Shown: positions 36,906-49,790, counted from the first letter of the stretch. The stretch is DNA of 64,000 nt from Gonapodya prolifera JEL478 (GCA_001574975.1 KQ965736.1:251725-315724); one strand, 5' to 3'. The notes: a model not told the origin generated them from the sequence alone. Program-made: numbers and translations.

Positions 36906-39900
36906 TCAAAATGCGGCACCGGTACCACCAGTGCCACCCACGCCCGGCAACCGCGGCCGACTGCCGGCAGGACTCATCGGACCTCGCCGCGACCCCGTCG
37001 GACTCATGGCGCCCGACCGCGAGTCCCCACTCATCGCTGTCCCCGGCCGCACATCGGTCGGACTGAGCGCCCGTGCGCGCGGGGCGGGCACGACGCCCTC
37101 CACGGAAGTGAAATCAAGAACGCGCGGAGGTGGTGATGTTGTGGAGGGTCGCGGGGGTGGTGGGGACACTGCGGAGCGGGGCATTTCGGGGGACGCGATG
37201 CGCTGGAACTGGTCCCGACTGGCGTTGCTACCGCGTCGGTCGTTGCCAACTTGTGGGCGGTTGCGTGCACCGGCAGCTCCCCATCGACTCACATCCGCAA
37301 CGCTCCGGTAAGGGCTCGGTACGTCCCCAGCGGGGTTTCCGAGGAAGGACTCGCCCGTAGGTGTGAAGAATTGCGTGCTACCATCCTCGTCCAGGTCCAT
37401 GGGAAGTGAGCTCTGAGTGGGACGGATCCCGGTGTATTGGCTCTGATACGGCGACTGCATTCCCGCCATCACTCGTCTGCCCTGTCCCATTTCCGGTGCG
37501 ATCGCGGTTGACTCGGCGAGATTTATCACACGGGCAGGCCCCCCTGGGATACCCAGGTGCTGGCCGAGGTACATCACGGACCTCGACAGTCCAGCGCCGG
37601 CACCGACGGCGCCCGGGCGGGTATTATCCCAGCTCGGGTGGTTCTGGCGGAACTGCATAAAGCTCTTCATCATCTTATCGTCCTGAGGCAAAATATCCAG
37701 CTCGACGTTGCCGTCGCGGTCACGGTCGCGGTCTTCGTAGGGCGCCAAAAAGTCCCGCTCCACGTACGCTTGTGGCTGTCCGTCCGTGAAGTCCAAAACA
37801 CGAACTCCTGGCACGCGCTCGGGAGACGCCGGGGAGGGGCCGATCGTGTGTTCCATGTCCAGATCCTGTTCCACCGGAGTCCGTTGCCCGCCCACTTCTT
37901 GGTCCACGCTGGGTACTTCCTCCTCCCACCAAGCGTACTTACACACCCACCCAACGCCATCGACCCACTTTGCATTCCGTTCAAAGAAGGTCACGATGGC
38001 CTCAACGGTATCCTCTCTGCCCAGAGCATACCACAAAATGGCCGGCGTGCTGATCAGGGCACACACCTCTCGAAACCACAGCGAAATCTTGGCGTCGAAC
38101 AGGGCCTCGACCTCCCTTCGCACGGCTTCGGAGTGGAAATTCCCAATCCATCGCTTCGGCATGTAGTACGTGAACTTTGCCAGGCGGGTCAGGTGCATGC
38201 GTGGGTCGTACACGACGTGCTCGTCGGGGACCATTGAGCGGGCGACAGCGAACACGGCCGCGAAGACACCGATGTAAAACACAGCCGAATGTCCCTTTGT
38301 GATTTCGAATCTGAGTAGCAAATCCTCATCGATGATCGATGCGATAGTCAGCACGGCCGCCACGGCCCCTGAGATAAATGCAACGAAGCGTGCAATGATG
38401 ACGTTGTGCCAGTTGGGGAAGTCCCCGAGGTACGCTAGCGCGAGGGGGTGGGAGCGGTTGATTCGGGTGGTGAAGTAGTGCGAGAGCTCGTTGAAGGTGC
38501 GGAACTTCCAACGTGCGAGGGGGGTCCATGTGCGTGTTCCGAGCGCAGCAGGGTTTTTGTAATATTCCTTTTAGGGAGCGGGTGGGAGTGTGTGTGTGGG
38601 AGGTGTGATGCGCGGTGGGGGGCAGTAAGGAGAAAGTACTGTAAGGCACACAACAAGGGTAGGGGGAACAAACAGTCTCGAAAACCTCACCTCTGCATTC
38701 TCGAAAAAGAAGTAGAGCACCATAAACACCAACACGAATGGGGCAAACAGGAGGTTCAGAACCGCCATCATCCTAAACCTCCGTTGGAGCCTGCCGGAAC
38801 GGGGTGGTTTCAGGGGGGGTAGACAAAGGTCGTCCGCCTGAGCTCACCACCTCGCACGACGCCGAGAAAGACGACACACTCACGCATTCACAATCGCGCG
38901 TCGCGACCCCGCCCTAGACACGGCTCCCAACCCAACATCATCCGCAACTCTTTCCATCCGACGAAGGAACGCCTTTGGCGTCCCACCACCAACCCCACCA
39001 GCACCAGCGGGCCCACCGGATCCGTTCTGGTAGACGCTGTCGGCACCAGGCCCGATTCGCACACCCTTTCGGATCTCGCCATTGTCCTCGAACATGCACT
39101 CAAGCACGCAGTAAGAGAAGGTCCACTCGAGACTCCGCGTCAGCGGAAAGAGGTAAACGTCCTGTGGCTGCTGCCCCTGGGCTTGCTCCAGTCCCGGAGC
39201 CTGCGTCTGGCTGCGGGGGTCACGCACGGGTGGGGTGCCAAACATGCCCTTGAACACGACTTTAGGTAAAAACGGCAACCCCGGGTCCGCGAACGCGTTG
39301 CGCAGCGCGAGCGTCATGACGTCTGCCCCCGTGTCGTCGTCATCGGGAGCGTCTGGGTCGACGCCCGTGCCGCCCAGGAGACCCACGAGGTAGTTTTCCT
39401 TGCGCAGGATACGGTTTGCGATCGTCAGCGCGTGCAGGGGCACGTCAGCGGGCGAGTGCTCGGCGTTCGGCGAGCTGGGCGGCTGGGAGAGACGCACCCC
39501 GCCGAGCCACCCGCCGCAGACGCGAGAGACGATGAAGCTCCATCCGACGCTCCACAGGTCAGCTTCGGGGACTTCGATGGCGAAGGTGAAGAACCCCCGC
39601 ATGCGGGCGAGGCCGGGAAGGTCATACACGAGTCGCGAGAGCTCAAAAATGGCCCAGACGAAGAAGAAGAGGTTGGGGAGGGACGAGAAGGGGTTGAGGA
39701 GGATGTCGGGGCACGTGGGCACGATGATGGATGGGAGGTTCGGCGAGGTCGAGAGGGAGAAGTCGATGCAGCGGATGAGGAATGTGGGGAAGAGGATGAC
39801 GAAGGAAGCGGTTCTGGATGAGTGTAAGGGTGGGGCGGGGAAGTGGTGAGTAGATCGTTTGAAGGATTATGGGATAACGGTGGGACAAACCCTGGACAAA

Positions 39901-40009
39901 ACACAATGTCCATCATTCTCGCAGACGCATCGGTCTTTCAAGTTTCATGGGTCATGCCACATCAACACTCCAACCCTCATGGCTCCGTTCCGTTCGATTT
40001 TCCCTTCAC

Positions 40010-40087
<78 letters not shown>

Positions 40088-41326
40088 ACACCAACTCACA
40101 GCACCCCGACGACCCTATCCAACACGACACACCACAGCCCGCGTCCAACATAATACGCATACATGCGCTGGAGGAACTTATCCAGCTGTGCCGACGTCCG
40201 TATGCTGGACCACAGCCCGAGCGCCGCGTCGCGCGGCGGGAGGCGGCCCCGGCCGGGAGGTGGCGGCAGGGGATGCGAAGGGGGGTGGGTGTAGTAGGAG
40301 GGCGAAGACGAGTGCAGAAGCGGAGTCGTGTCGTCGTCAGGGTCGGGAGCGTGGTTGTGGTTGTACACGCTGGTGGTGCCCCCACGCGCGCCGTAGCTGT
40401 ACCCGTCCCGGCTTGTCCTGCCGTCCGCCATTCCGTCGAGTCCGCTGTAGCCGTCCCTGCGGTATGCTCCCGCTCCTCTGTCGCCGTCCCATACCGCCCC
40501 ACCAATTCCACCTGAGCCATTCATCCCACCAACTCCTCCAGCAACGCCACCCATACCCCCGTACGCGCCGCCCACCCCATTCACCGCATTCACGCCACCA
40601 CCGCCAAAACCATTGGTGTCGTATCGACCTGGCGAGGGGGCATGTGCCAACGCGGGCTCATTCGACGCGGGTGCGGGATGGCGCGGGCGAGTATTGGCAC
40701 GGGGTCCAGCGAGGAGGTGTCTCAGTGACGAATCCTTTGCGAAGATGTACTCGAAAATTGATTGCTGGCGCTGTTGCTGCGAGTTGCGCGGCGGGTGTTG
40801 AGCGTATGGGGTGTGTTGCGCGTTGAGAGAGAGCGGGCGAGTGGAGCGAAGAGTCGACGAAGGTGCGACGGCCGAGTCGGGTGCATAAGGAGCGGGTGCA
40901 TGCAAAATGCCGGTCCGTGCGTCGAGGGATTGTTTGCGAGGGTATGCGTCTCTGGCCTGTTTGGGTGGCGTGGTGTGACGATGCCCTCCCTCACGTCCAC
41001 CCTGCCCCCGCCCTGGCCCCCGCGCCGGCACCCACCTGGCTCCGTCCACCGCCCACTGCGCCTGCGCCCACTCCGCGCGCCCCGCCCGCCGTCCCATTCC
41101 CGTCGAACATGAGCGACGCAGGAGGCTCGAGATCGTCGTCGTCGTCGAATCCGTCGGGTCTCTCGTCGCCGTCATCGCCATCTCCCGCCGCGTCCGGGTG
41201 GTGGTGCGTCTCGTCGTACTGCGCGGCGTACCCCGCGTATGCTGCATGCGGCGTGTGCGAGTGAAGCGCGGCCCCGGACTCAACCCCCGGCCGCGCCACC
41301 CCCGCAGACGACCGACGCGAGCTCAT
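36906..41326 (-). CDS. ATG9: Autophagy protein Atg9
   Basis: Five exons (41036-41326, 40100-40956, 38884-39813, 38691-38790, 36906-38567) sum to 3,840 nt (1,279 residues). Atg9 is the multi-spanning lipid scramblase carried by vesicles that seed the autophagosome membrane. Conserved landmarks are PPASLMFDG near the N-terminus, LDKFLQRMYAYYVGRGLWC before the first helix, FLIRCIDF, ELSRLVYDLPGLARM, the hallmark ANRILRKENYLVGL, LQRRFRMMAVLNLLFAPF, TPLARWKFRTFNELSHYF, FEITKGHSAVFY and PDEHVVYDPR...YMPKRWIG. The protein is longer than most Atg9 because of a Gly/Ser-rich N-terminal stretch of about 350 residues and a disordered C-terminus. The intron 39814-40099 contains a 77-nt homopolymer. The gene lies head to head with a degenerate P450. 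Confidence 0.93.
40011..40087. repeat. 77-nt poly-C homopolymer in an Atg9 intron
   Basis: An uninterrupted run of C on the plus strand (G on the Atg9 coding strand) starts 12 nt downstream of the exon 2 donor of Atg9. Open frames through it on either strand are artefacts of the run. Confidence 0.95.
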
Positions 41327-41531
41327 TGCGCAGGAGACGGCGGCAGCACGTGTCGCAGAAAAGAAAAGACGGAGACGCAAGCGGGGTGGTGTGACCGCTG
41401 CCCTCTGCAGACAAGGCCACAGACCAAGGACGCCTAGGCCGTTTCGCCGCCCCCACACATGCACTCTTCTCCCTGCCTTCTCCGAATTGACGCGCAATCC
41501 GCCACACACCGCACCGCATCCACAACAACAC
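41327..41531. promoter_or_regulatory. Short divergent intergenic region between Atg9 and the P450 locus
   Basis: Only 205 bp separate the two start codons, so it must hold the promoters of both. No TATA box was recognised. Confidence 0.45.
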
Positions 41532-43482
41532 ATGAACGAAACTTTCGAAAAGCTGCGCAACGTGTCCACCCTGCACGACCTCACCGAGCTGATCTCACCG
41601 GCCGCGGTCGCCACGGCAGTTGCGCTTCTTGTCGGAACCTGGTACTTTGTGTACCTGTTCGACACCTTTGTTGGCACCAACCTCAAGGCAATCCCGGGGT
41701 CGGCGTGGGAGCTCGCGATACCCAACTACACGTTGAAGGCTCAGACAAAGGATCATCTCGGCGCATGAGAAACATGGGTCCATTGTGAGGTGCGTTAGTC
41801 CGAGTAAACAGGTCACGGGTCACGAACCAATGAACTGAACATCTGCAACACCCCGTGCTCCAGAGCAGCGCCGGACCGGATCAGTATCGCCGATTCAGAT
41901 ACTCTCCAAGATGTGGACCTGCGCTTTTCAATTCTCTGACGGACTCATGCTCATTAATTGGCCGTTCTTTCTGTGAAACCGCATCCTCAGCTTTTGAAGC
42001 TTACCGATATCCCAAAGCACAAAAAGAACGTACCCAGGACTCCAGCACGTGAAAGTGAGTGGTCGCCGAGATGAGAGATCAACAAAGAGAGGTGTTACTT
42101 TACTCATGCGAACCCACAACCAGAGACCGGGCATCGTGCAAACAATGGACCCCACCCCACAGAAGACTTCGCCGTATCATCGCTCCAGCATTCTCCGTCA
42201 AGTACCTCATGAATCTTGAGCACTACCGTCTACAAGTCTACAATGTCGTAGAGCGGAAGATTATGTCCCCAGCAAAAGACAAGGATGGTTTCGTCACTAT
42301 GGACAATTTCAAACAGTTCCATGTGAGTCCACTTTTTCTTTCACAACTGGCTTCTCGTATTCAATGACGTCGCTCCTTTGTGTTTGATCCTGCGTGTGAA
42401 GCACATCGCAGCGGACGTTATCAGCATCACCGTGAGTCGGTCTTTTGAAAATGTTCTGAGGATGTAAACCCCGGTCCGGTTACTGAGCTTTTTGCCTGGG
42501 TCCGTTTCGTCAAAGATTCCCCGAAAACGAAACGGACATGAAACTCATGGCTCGTACAATGCTCGGTGCCGGGTCCGAGACAGCTGCTAATGCAATGGCC
42601 TGGGCTTCGTCCTTCCTTGTTGGGAATCCATCAACCTTGGAGAAGCTCAAGAAGGAGCTGCACGAGGCGTCCCTGGCTCAGCACATCAACCTCTGCCGCG
42701 CGAAACACTCAAGCATCTTCCATTCCTTGATGGTGTTCTCCACAAGACGCTCAGGTTGAGACCGGTGGCCTCGCAGCTATGGAGGGAGTTCGAAAAGGAC
42801 ACGGAACTAATGGTGCATGATGACGACGGGAACCCCAAGACGTACATCATCCCTGCAGGAACTATGACGTACATCCCGCTTGCCGCCGTGCAGACCAGCC
42901 CCAAAGGTGAGCAATGCGATGTGCCCGCACGATTTTTGCCTTTATGGCGTTGGGGCCTCACATACCATCCATTTTCTGAAGTCTGGCTCCGCGCTAACAA
43001 ATTTTACCCCGAGCGCTGGCTCAGCGACGGTTGGCAAAGTCACGGAGGAGGAGGTGTCCCCTGGTGATGACGGCAAGGCGCACGCAAAGTCTTCTGATGG
43101 ATCGAAGAACGGACACTGGGGGAAGCCCGTCCTCTGCAACAGACATGCCTTTATGCCGTTATCGCTAGGAGCAAGGTGAGAGGACGCCATGCGCCATTTT
43201 GAGGAATGAGCGTATCGCTTACCCCTGATCCGACTACAAAGGGACTGCATGGGCCGAAACTTCGCGTGCAACGGTGCGTCGAATTGCTTTTCTTGCTTCA
43301 TGATCTGAATTCGAGAATCGTCTCTGCCTCTAGAAATGCGCATAATTATTGCCCATATTGTTCGACGCTTCGACATTCTTCCGGCCTTTGACGCATCGAA
43401 GGAAGTGTCGGGGATCGACTACATCGCCTACCAGGTTGATAGACCCGATGGAATACCGATCAAGTTTAGACCCAGAGTCTAG
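41532..43482 (+). pseudogene. Degenerate microsomal cytochrome P450
   Basis: The locus has all the landmarks of a fungal P450 in order: N-terminal membrane anchor then AIPGSAW; HEKHGSIVRAAPDRISIAD; RRLRRIIAPAFS; the I-helix MLGAGSETAANAMAW; FLDGVLHKTLRLRP; FYPERWL; heme loop SLGARDCMGRNFAC; and a C-terminal FRPRV before the stop at 43482. Introns have good signals, but the frame breaks at least three times with no usable intron: before HEKHG (about 41755), between the I- and K-helix exon parts (about 42680) and after PERWL (about 43030). The invariant Glu of ExxR is Lys (HKTLR). I read it as a recent pseudogene, although assembly errors could account for some shifts. Confidence 0.75.
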
Positions 43483-43668
43483 GTTCTGAATCCTATTTTT
43501 GCATTGATTTTACGCTGTTGAGGGTACTGCAATAAGGATTTTTCAAATCAGGATGATTACCTGTGTCAAGTGAAAAGAAGGATGAATTCAAGGCTTTAGA
43601 TCGCTATATGCTTAAGGCATCGAATATTTTCAGTTCCAGTGCCCGTATCACACAGGTCGTTCTTTTAT

Positions 43669-46600
43669 TTAAACCGCCTTCACTGCCCTGAAAGTCAATG
43701 TACCGGTACTCCTATTTACAATCACGCACTCCTCCCTCCTCGCACCTCCTCTCTCCCGCCCCGTCGTCATCACTTCAACCGGTACGCGCTGGCATACCAC
43801 TTCTCCACTGGCTCCGTCACCGGGTTGAACGACCCGGTCAGTTGCGTTCCTATCACGCGGATCGATACTCCAGTTAGCCACTGCAATGCCCAAAGACCAA
43901 ATACCAATCCCACACCCACCCGGATTCTGCGTCATCCACATCTCACCCGGTGGTACAATCTTGACATAGGGTACGTCGCCATCCTTGCTTGGTCGCGGCC
44001 CCACATTGCGGATCGTCCCACTCAGTACCCCGTCTGGTGCCCCGTGAAGCAGCGGCTGCACTTCCTCGCTCTGCGGAATTTCCTGCACTTCTTTCCTCTC
44101 ATTGCAGTTGGCGTTCACCAGGAATCGCTCAATGTGCCGCTTGATTCGGCTCATCTAAAGGACCGATTTAAAACAGTTTGAATGCCACTACTAAGCACCT
44201 TCAACTGCACAATAAACTCACGCTCCACTTTTCGCCCTGCGGAATCTTAATATTGTCGTAATCGCTCACTTCTTCAAATGGGGCCACCGGGGTCCTGAAT
44301 CTCGAATCAGCGTCCATCAACCACACACAAACATCATAACCACGACCAAGGAATAACTCACTGTCCCTTGGTGTTCAAGAGTTGATGAATCTGCTCGTCT
44401 GGATCCTCCGGCCGACGTCCCCCGCCGTTGGCATACTGGCGTCCACAAAAACCGCAACTCGTTAGGTCTCATTAATTACTAACACACCCCGCCCACCCCA
44501 ATCACGTACCTCCTCCACCGACGCCTCCAATTTCACCAACACCGCCAACCCCTTGTCCCTGTCCACAACACCCCCGTCCTTGCGCTGCTTGCGGGGATCC
44601 AGCACGGCATCATCCACCCGATCGCGCTCGAAACCGGGGACGGCCACCGAGAACCCCCGCCGAGAGTATTTGAAGAGCCGGTACCTGCATAAAAGCGGTG
44701 GAAAGTGGAGGGGGAGGGCGGTTAGCCGGGAGGGGGAGGGGATTGTACTTCCCAACACGGAAATCCAACCCACTCATAGGACAGACTCCGTCTCGTCAAA
44801 TCTACCAAATTATACCCCATCGTCAGCGCACGTGCGCACCGTGGGAGGATCCATACTGTGTCGCCGTCGTAGCCCTGGCATATCACGTAAAGAATAGATC
44901 TTCTTACCGCTACCAGCCCCCGCTCAACGCTCACCGCACAGCATGCGTCCACATCGAATCCCATCAATACCTCCGCCGGCGACTTGTATATCCGCAGCAC
45001 AATCTGGATCCGGCGCAGAGGGTAGGGGCACACGAACGTCACGGCGTGCTGCGTGCGCACGAGGAAGGAGGGTTCCTCGTGGTCGTTTAATTTCTGCCGG
45101 GGGGATTGGGGGGCGGGAGATCGGTCCGTTGCGACCATTTAAGGGAAACGACACGAAGGACATCCATCACGTACCTTGGCGTCCGCGGTGCCCAGAACAA
45201 GCCGCGCAATTTTTTTTACTTTGGCGGTGGCTTCGGCGGGCGTCAAGTCGTACAGGAACAGGTCGATGTCGGAGTCTACGTGGATGTGTGCGGGCGAGGT
45301 TGAGCCCCCCGCTCTGGTGCGCCAAATCGGGATGCCCTATCTTTGTAAACCGGACTCGTGCGGTAATGATCGTGAAGATTGACATTGGCCGGCTGCGGGG
45401 AAAGACACGCCGCAACACTTCCCCCCGCTGCAAACACGTTGCGCCAATCAAGCTTCTCAAGCAGTTTGTCAGAAAAAACAGAAAAGTTGCACTTGAAGTC
45501 CTCCAGCCTCTCCACAGTCGCCAGTCCCGAGCGGGGAAGGCGAGGTTGCGGGAACAGAACCGGAATCTGGGCTTCCTCCGCGTCGGGCGTCGTGCGGTGC
45601 AGGTATGGTTGCTGCACCGGGTCGAACACATTGATGAGATTCAGGCGCGGGTCCGAGAGGAAGGGGTGGCCGCGGTCGGTTGCGAAGAGTGTTCGGTAGC
45701 TGGAGAGGAACGAGTGGTGGCGGAGAATAGTGGAAACTATGGGTTGGACCTTACAAGTCCTCCTGCTCCTTCATCAGCTCGTAGGTTTTCAAGTTGGAAA
45801 GCATTTCTCGGATAGCTGGTGCGCCTTCCGTTTTGAACACCTTGAAAGACCGCCACTGGAGCCACTTAACAATCATCCGGAAGATTCTCTCTACAACGCA
45901 AAACTCATCACCTGCCTTCCATTGCTGCTGCGACTAACGAGCACCACATACCTTCCATATTCTGCAATCCGTCGACATACTGCGCAGGTGCCTCGTTCAC
46001 AAGTGCCGCCACCGTTCGCGCAGCGAAGAGGGCAAGTGTGTATGTCTTTCCCCAGTCCACCCCGTCGGCCGTGCCTTTGGTGCGCGCCAGCCATTGGCTG
46101 GTCCGCTGCTTCAACGCGGAGGGTGCCACCAAAGAACGACCAGGTGCTGCTGCGCTATCATCGTCGGCGCTGATCGCCTTTTCGAAGTTGGCTTTGCGCA
46201 TGTTGGTTTCGCATTCTGAACAATCGGTCGAAGCATTTTTAGGGAAGCCGATCCCACGTGAATTACGGCGTAACGCACCTTTCACGAGCTCAACGGTTTT
46301 GCTATCTTTCGGATCCAAGTTCTTGCACGTTTGAAAGCTACCCGGTATGACGTACCAGACATAACCACCCTAAAATTCGAAATTGTCACTCGGAGAACCT
46401 ACTCTTGGTGAGCCTCCTTCCACTTGCCCATCTGCTTGTAAGCAGACCCTCTCCGGAACCAGGCTTTGCTATAGCTACGATCCAACTCGATGGCTTTCGT
46501 TGCGTCTGCGATACCATGGATGAGTTTCGACATCACCGTGACAGCACCTGCTACAACATACCAGCCACAGCATTTCCGCGATTTTCAAACTTGAGGTTCG

Positions 46601-48390
46601 CCCAGGACCTGTTACTCCAATATACAACATTTGTGGGATCTTTCTGGATGGCCAGGGTGTAAAGCTCAATTGCTTCGGCGAAGCGCTCCCGACGAAGCGC
46701 CTCATTTCCCTCATTTTTGAACCGCTCTGCTTCATCACGATCCTCCTTGGAGATTGGCCGAGGTATCCCGGAGTTAGAGGATGACCGGGTCAAAGGAGGA
46801 GGTGAAGCTGGTGCGGAAGAATCTTCAGGTGTTGTTTGGCTAGCTTGCTTCGGCGCCAGCCGGAAGGCCTTCCGCCCCATCTCCAAGTAGTAGTGCTTCT
46901 GGACCTTTTCCTGCGCGACGTCTTCCTTCTTTGTCCCATTCTTGGCCGCCCTCTTTTTGGCCTCGAGTCGCGCCTGAACGACCCGTTCTCGCTCCGCTTC
47001 TGCATCGCGAACTTTTCTCAGAGTCTTTTCAAAATCACCGCTCTTGTCAAACGCGTCCCGAATCATGTCCGCAAAGTGCAAAGAAAGTTGGCGGACGCCG
47101 CGTGAGTCGGGAGAAAAGGTGGTTCCATCTGGGTCAATGGAACTTTGGGCCGAATTTAGTTTGTACGACGTTCCCGAGGTGATTGGGAAAGGTATAGATC
47201 GCCCCGAGTCCGATTGAGATCGCCGGGAGACAATCTCCTTGATTTGTGGTATATAGGCTTTCAATCCAAGTGCTTCGTACTCGGGCGACATGATGGGGGC
47301 GTTGAGAGCGGCCAGCAGGCACGAATCGCAAAAGCATGGTCGCGAATGTGCCACTGATTGCTGGCGGGAACTTGGGTACGCAAATTTGGCCGTAGGGCTG
47401 ACCCGCCATGGTTAAACACGCTTTTAGAGGGCACAAGGGGTGACCTACCAATTCTGAATCAAGTGTCCCAACTTTTCGCACGCCACACAGGGGGTATTGT
47501 CAGGTGTCCACTCACTCCGCGTCGTGGTTGGAGGCAAAGATGGAAGTGGCAGGGCTTTGCCACGCCTTGCAGGGGCCAATGCAGGCATGTCGTCGTCGGT
47601 AGAGAGAGAGGATTCGGGCGACGCAGACCGTCTTTCTGGAGCAGCTTGCGGCCGACCACTGGACGTTGACTTTGGTGGTTGGGAGTTTGTCTGCGAAGAA
47701 GGTTTTGCAGACGACTGTGCGGTCTTCCCCTTCGGAGCCGTTCCCGCTTTGGGGTCGGTACTCTCGTCGCCCGAAGACACGAGGGCGGGAATGTCGTCAT
47801 CATCGTCCGAAAGAGGTTTCGGAACAGGTTTTGGAGAGGGCTTCGGGGCAGCTTTGGCGTTCGCCGGAGCACTCTGCGGCTTCGCGGGGGTTGATGTGGT
47901 GGCCTTTGCTGGTGCCGCTGCAGGCTTCTGCGCGGTCGCAGGCTTGGCCGACGCGCTGGGTGTCGTTGCAGGACGGGCGTTGGATTTATTCGCAGAGGCC
48001 GCAGCGGTGGGAGGTGCTTGTTTCGCGGAGGATTTGGCATTGGAGTTGGCCTTTGTGGACTTTGAAGGTCGGTAACCATCATCTGAATCACTGTTCTCGA
48101 GCAATTCAGGCATGCTTCCATCAGACTCATCCGAGGCCATGAGGCCTTGCTTGCAGAAGAGATGCCCATTAGTAGAATACAGAAGGTTCCAAGTGATAGC
48201 AAAACGGGCACTCACCTGGAGGTTCGTCATCGTCGTCAATCGGCTTCCTCCCACCCTTTCCACCACTGTTCGCCGGCGCCTTTGATCCCATTTTTTTCAT
48301 ATCCGCGAGAGTTCCAGACAAGGCTGTGGTCGGGGATTGACCGAGCAAGGACGCTCCCAAACCATTTATCCCCAGCCGATGGCAGTACAA
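43669..48390 (-). CDS. Zinc-finger / TPR / nucleotidyltransferase-like protein
   Basis: Fifteen exons sum to 3,777 nt (1,258 residues). The N-terminal third is disordered (Lys/Ala/Ser-rich with acidic patches such as LSDDDDDIPAL). A Cys-rich finger follows, C-x2-C-x9-C then HSRPCFCDSC, with one Cys codon split by an intron. Next come TPR repeats (FKNEGNEALRRERFAEAI; AWFRRGSAYKQMGKW). The C-terminal half has KLDWRNVFAAGGSVAACL, DSDIDLFLYDLTPAEA, RIQIVLRIYKSPAEVLMGFDVDACC, YDGDTVWILPR and RLFKYSRRGFSVAVPG. The DSDIDLF strand with a following KSP/GFD..CC segment looks like a nucleotidyltransferase fold. The enzyme activity is inferred. An in-frame TAA at 45751-45753 is inside a 55-nt intron (45700-45754) that links the TPR part to the catalytic part. 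Confidence 0.72.
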
Positions 48391-49790
48391 ATGGGCCTTT
48401 CAACGATCACTCGTCCAGAATTCAAACGATTCCTTACCAATGCTCTCGTCGTCGTCACCGAACGGGCGTTGTGCATCGCTTTCTGGCATGGTGAGTCCCG
48501 AAAAACATATTATGTTAGGATGTTCTTGCATTCCTGATCTCCCCCTCGATCCACCCCATCCCACAAGAGATACACAGTCGCTCTGGAGCCGTGAAGCGTC
48601 GCTATTACGATTTATGGCACTCTCAAGCGATCGATAAGATCGCCGTCACGGCCAAACCCGTAGTGTGGGATGAAGACCTGATGGACCCGCTCTGACCGGG
48701 CTCTTAGCGCGCCAGAATTTGTGGACCCCGCCGAGGGTGCGGTGGGACGTTTTCATCGACATTAAAGCAAATGTTGGACAGTGAGTGCCAACGATATGGA
48801 CGATTGTTGGGCTGGCGAACTTTACCCATCCATGAATTCTCACGAGCTATGCCCACCCATCCAGAACCAGCGACCTCTTCCTGAACCACTTCAGCCATTT
48901 TTCATGCCGGCAGAGCGAGAACGCGACAGGCGTCCGCTCAGATTCGTGTCGGCAAAGACGGGAGTGGTTCCTTGCATTCGAACCCGTACCCTCAACGAAT
49001 CCTATACTCAAGGAGCGTGCGTGGCGGTTTGGATGGAGCGGAGCTAACTGAATGGGCGTTCGGGCTGCCGGTGAGTGACTTGGTCGAGGCATGGTGCAAG
49101 ATGACGTGCACTCAAGTTTTGGTGCTTTTGCGGTAAGCTCTTCCGACGGAACGTTCCCATTCTTCGAGTCCGGGGATGCTCGCGCAGAGCAAACGTCACT
49201 GGACAAGCGGACCTCCCTACAGGGCAAGGAAATCGTGGCGCCCGTGTTGTCCCTGGATTCGTTCTTCATGAATACTCCTGGTATCCTGAGGAAATTTGCA
49301 AAAAAAAGGGCACCGAGGTGGAGATGGTCGTACCCGTGGATGCATTCTTGGAGGTTTTGGAAGAAATTAAGTCGAGGCCGCGCTCAATTCGACCCAGGTC
49401 AGGATTTTCTTGCTTAAAAGAAAGTCTGCGAATCCGCCGCGGCGCACAACACCTTCTACGCAACCCCCCGTCTGGTAAAATTTGTCATTTTTGAGTACAA
49501 TTACAAATGATTCACCTCGGACCGCATAGAGACACTTCATGACGTCGTGCGCGCGATGGATGAGCCGGGGTATACGTGCTTTTGGATCACTCCGCGCGCG
49601 CTTGTCCCGCTCTGGGGAAAATGGTGGAGTGAGTGGTACGAAGTGATGGATTGGATAATGAGTTCTGCGCGGGTGAGCATGATGCAGATGCCAAATTGAT
49701 CGTGAGGGACTTTAATGGGATGGATGTGCCGGGGTGGACTGCTTGGTAGAGAAGGACTTCTCTAGTCTCCTTTATTTCGTACGAGCTACG
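48379..49790 (+). pseudogene. Degenerate FkbM-like methyltransferase
   Basis: Fragments in several frames resemble an FkbM-type SAM methyltransferase: a likely start MAVQMGLSTITRPEFKRF, then WDVFIDIKANVG where the family has D-I-G-A-N-x-G, a later part with VLSLDSFF, and an ending YTCFWITPRALVPLWGKWW followed by EWYEVMDWIM, which resembles the C-terminus of fungal and protist FkbM proteins. No consistent set of exons joins the parts in frame, and the glycine of the SAM motif is replaced. It overlaps the first exon of the minus-strand zinc-finger/TPR gene. Exact ends are uncertain. Confidence 0.45.

Noticed and set aside
39859-40515. Plus-strand frames with long poly-Pro
   Set aside because: They exist only because the 77-nt poly-C run has no stops; the stretch is an Atg9 intron and exon on the other strand.
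45751-45753. TAA read as the stop of a separate TPR gene
   Set aside because: A 55-nt GT-AG intron removes it and joins the frame exactly to the next exon, with conserved sequence on both sides.
44943-45815. 290-codon plus-strand frame
   Set aside because: It is antisense to four verified exons of the zinc-finger/TPR/nucleotidyltransferase-like gene.
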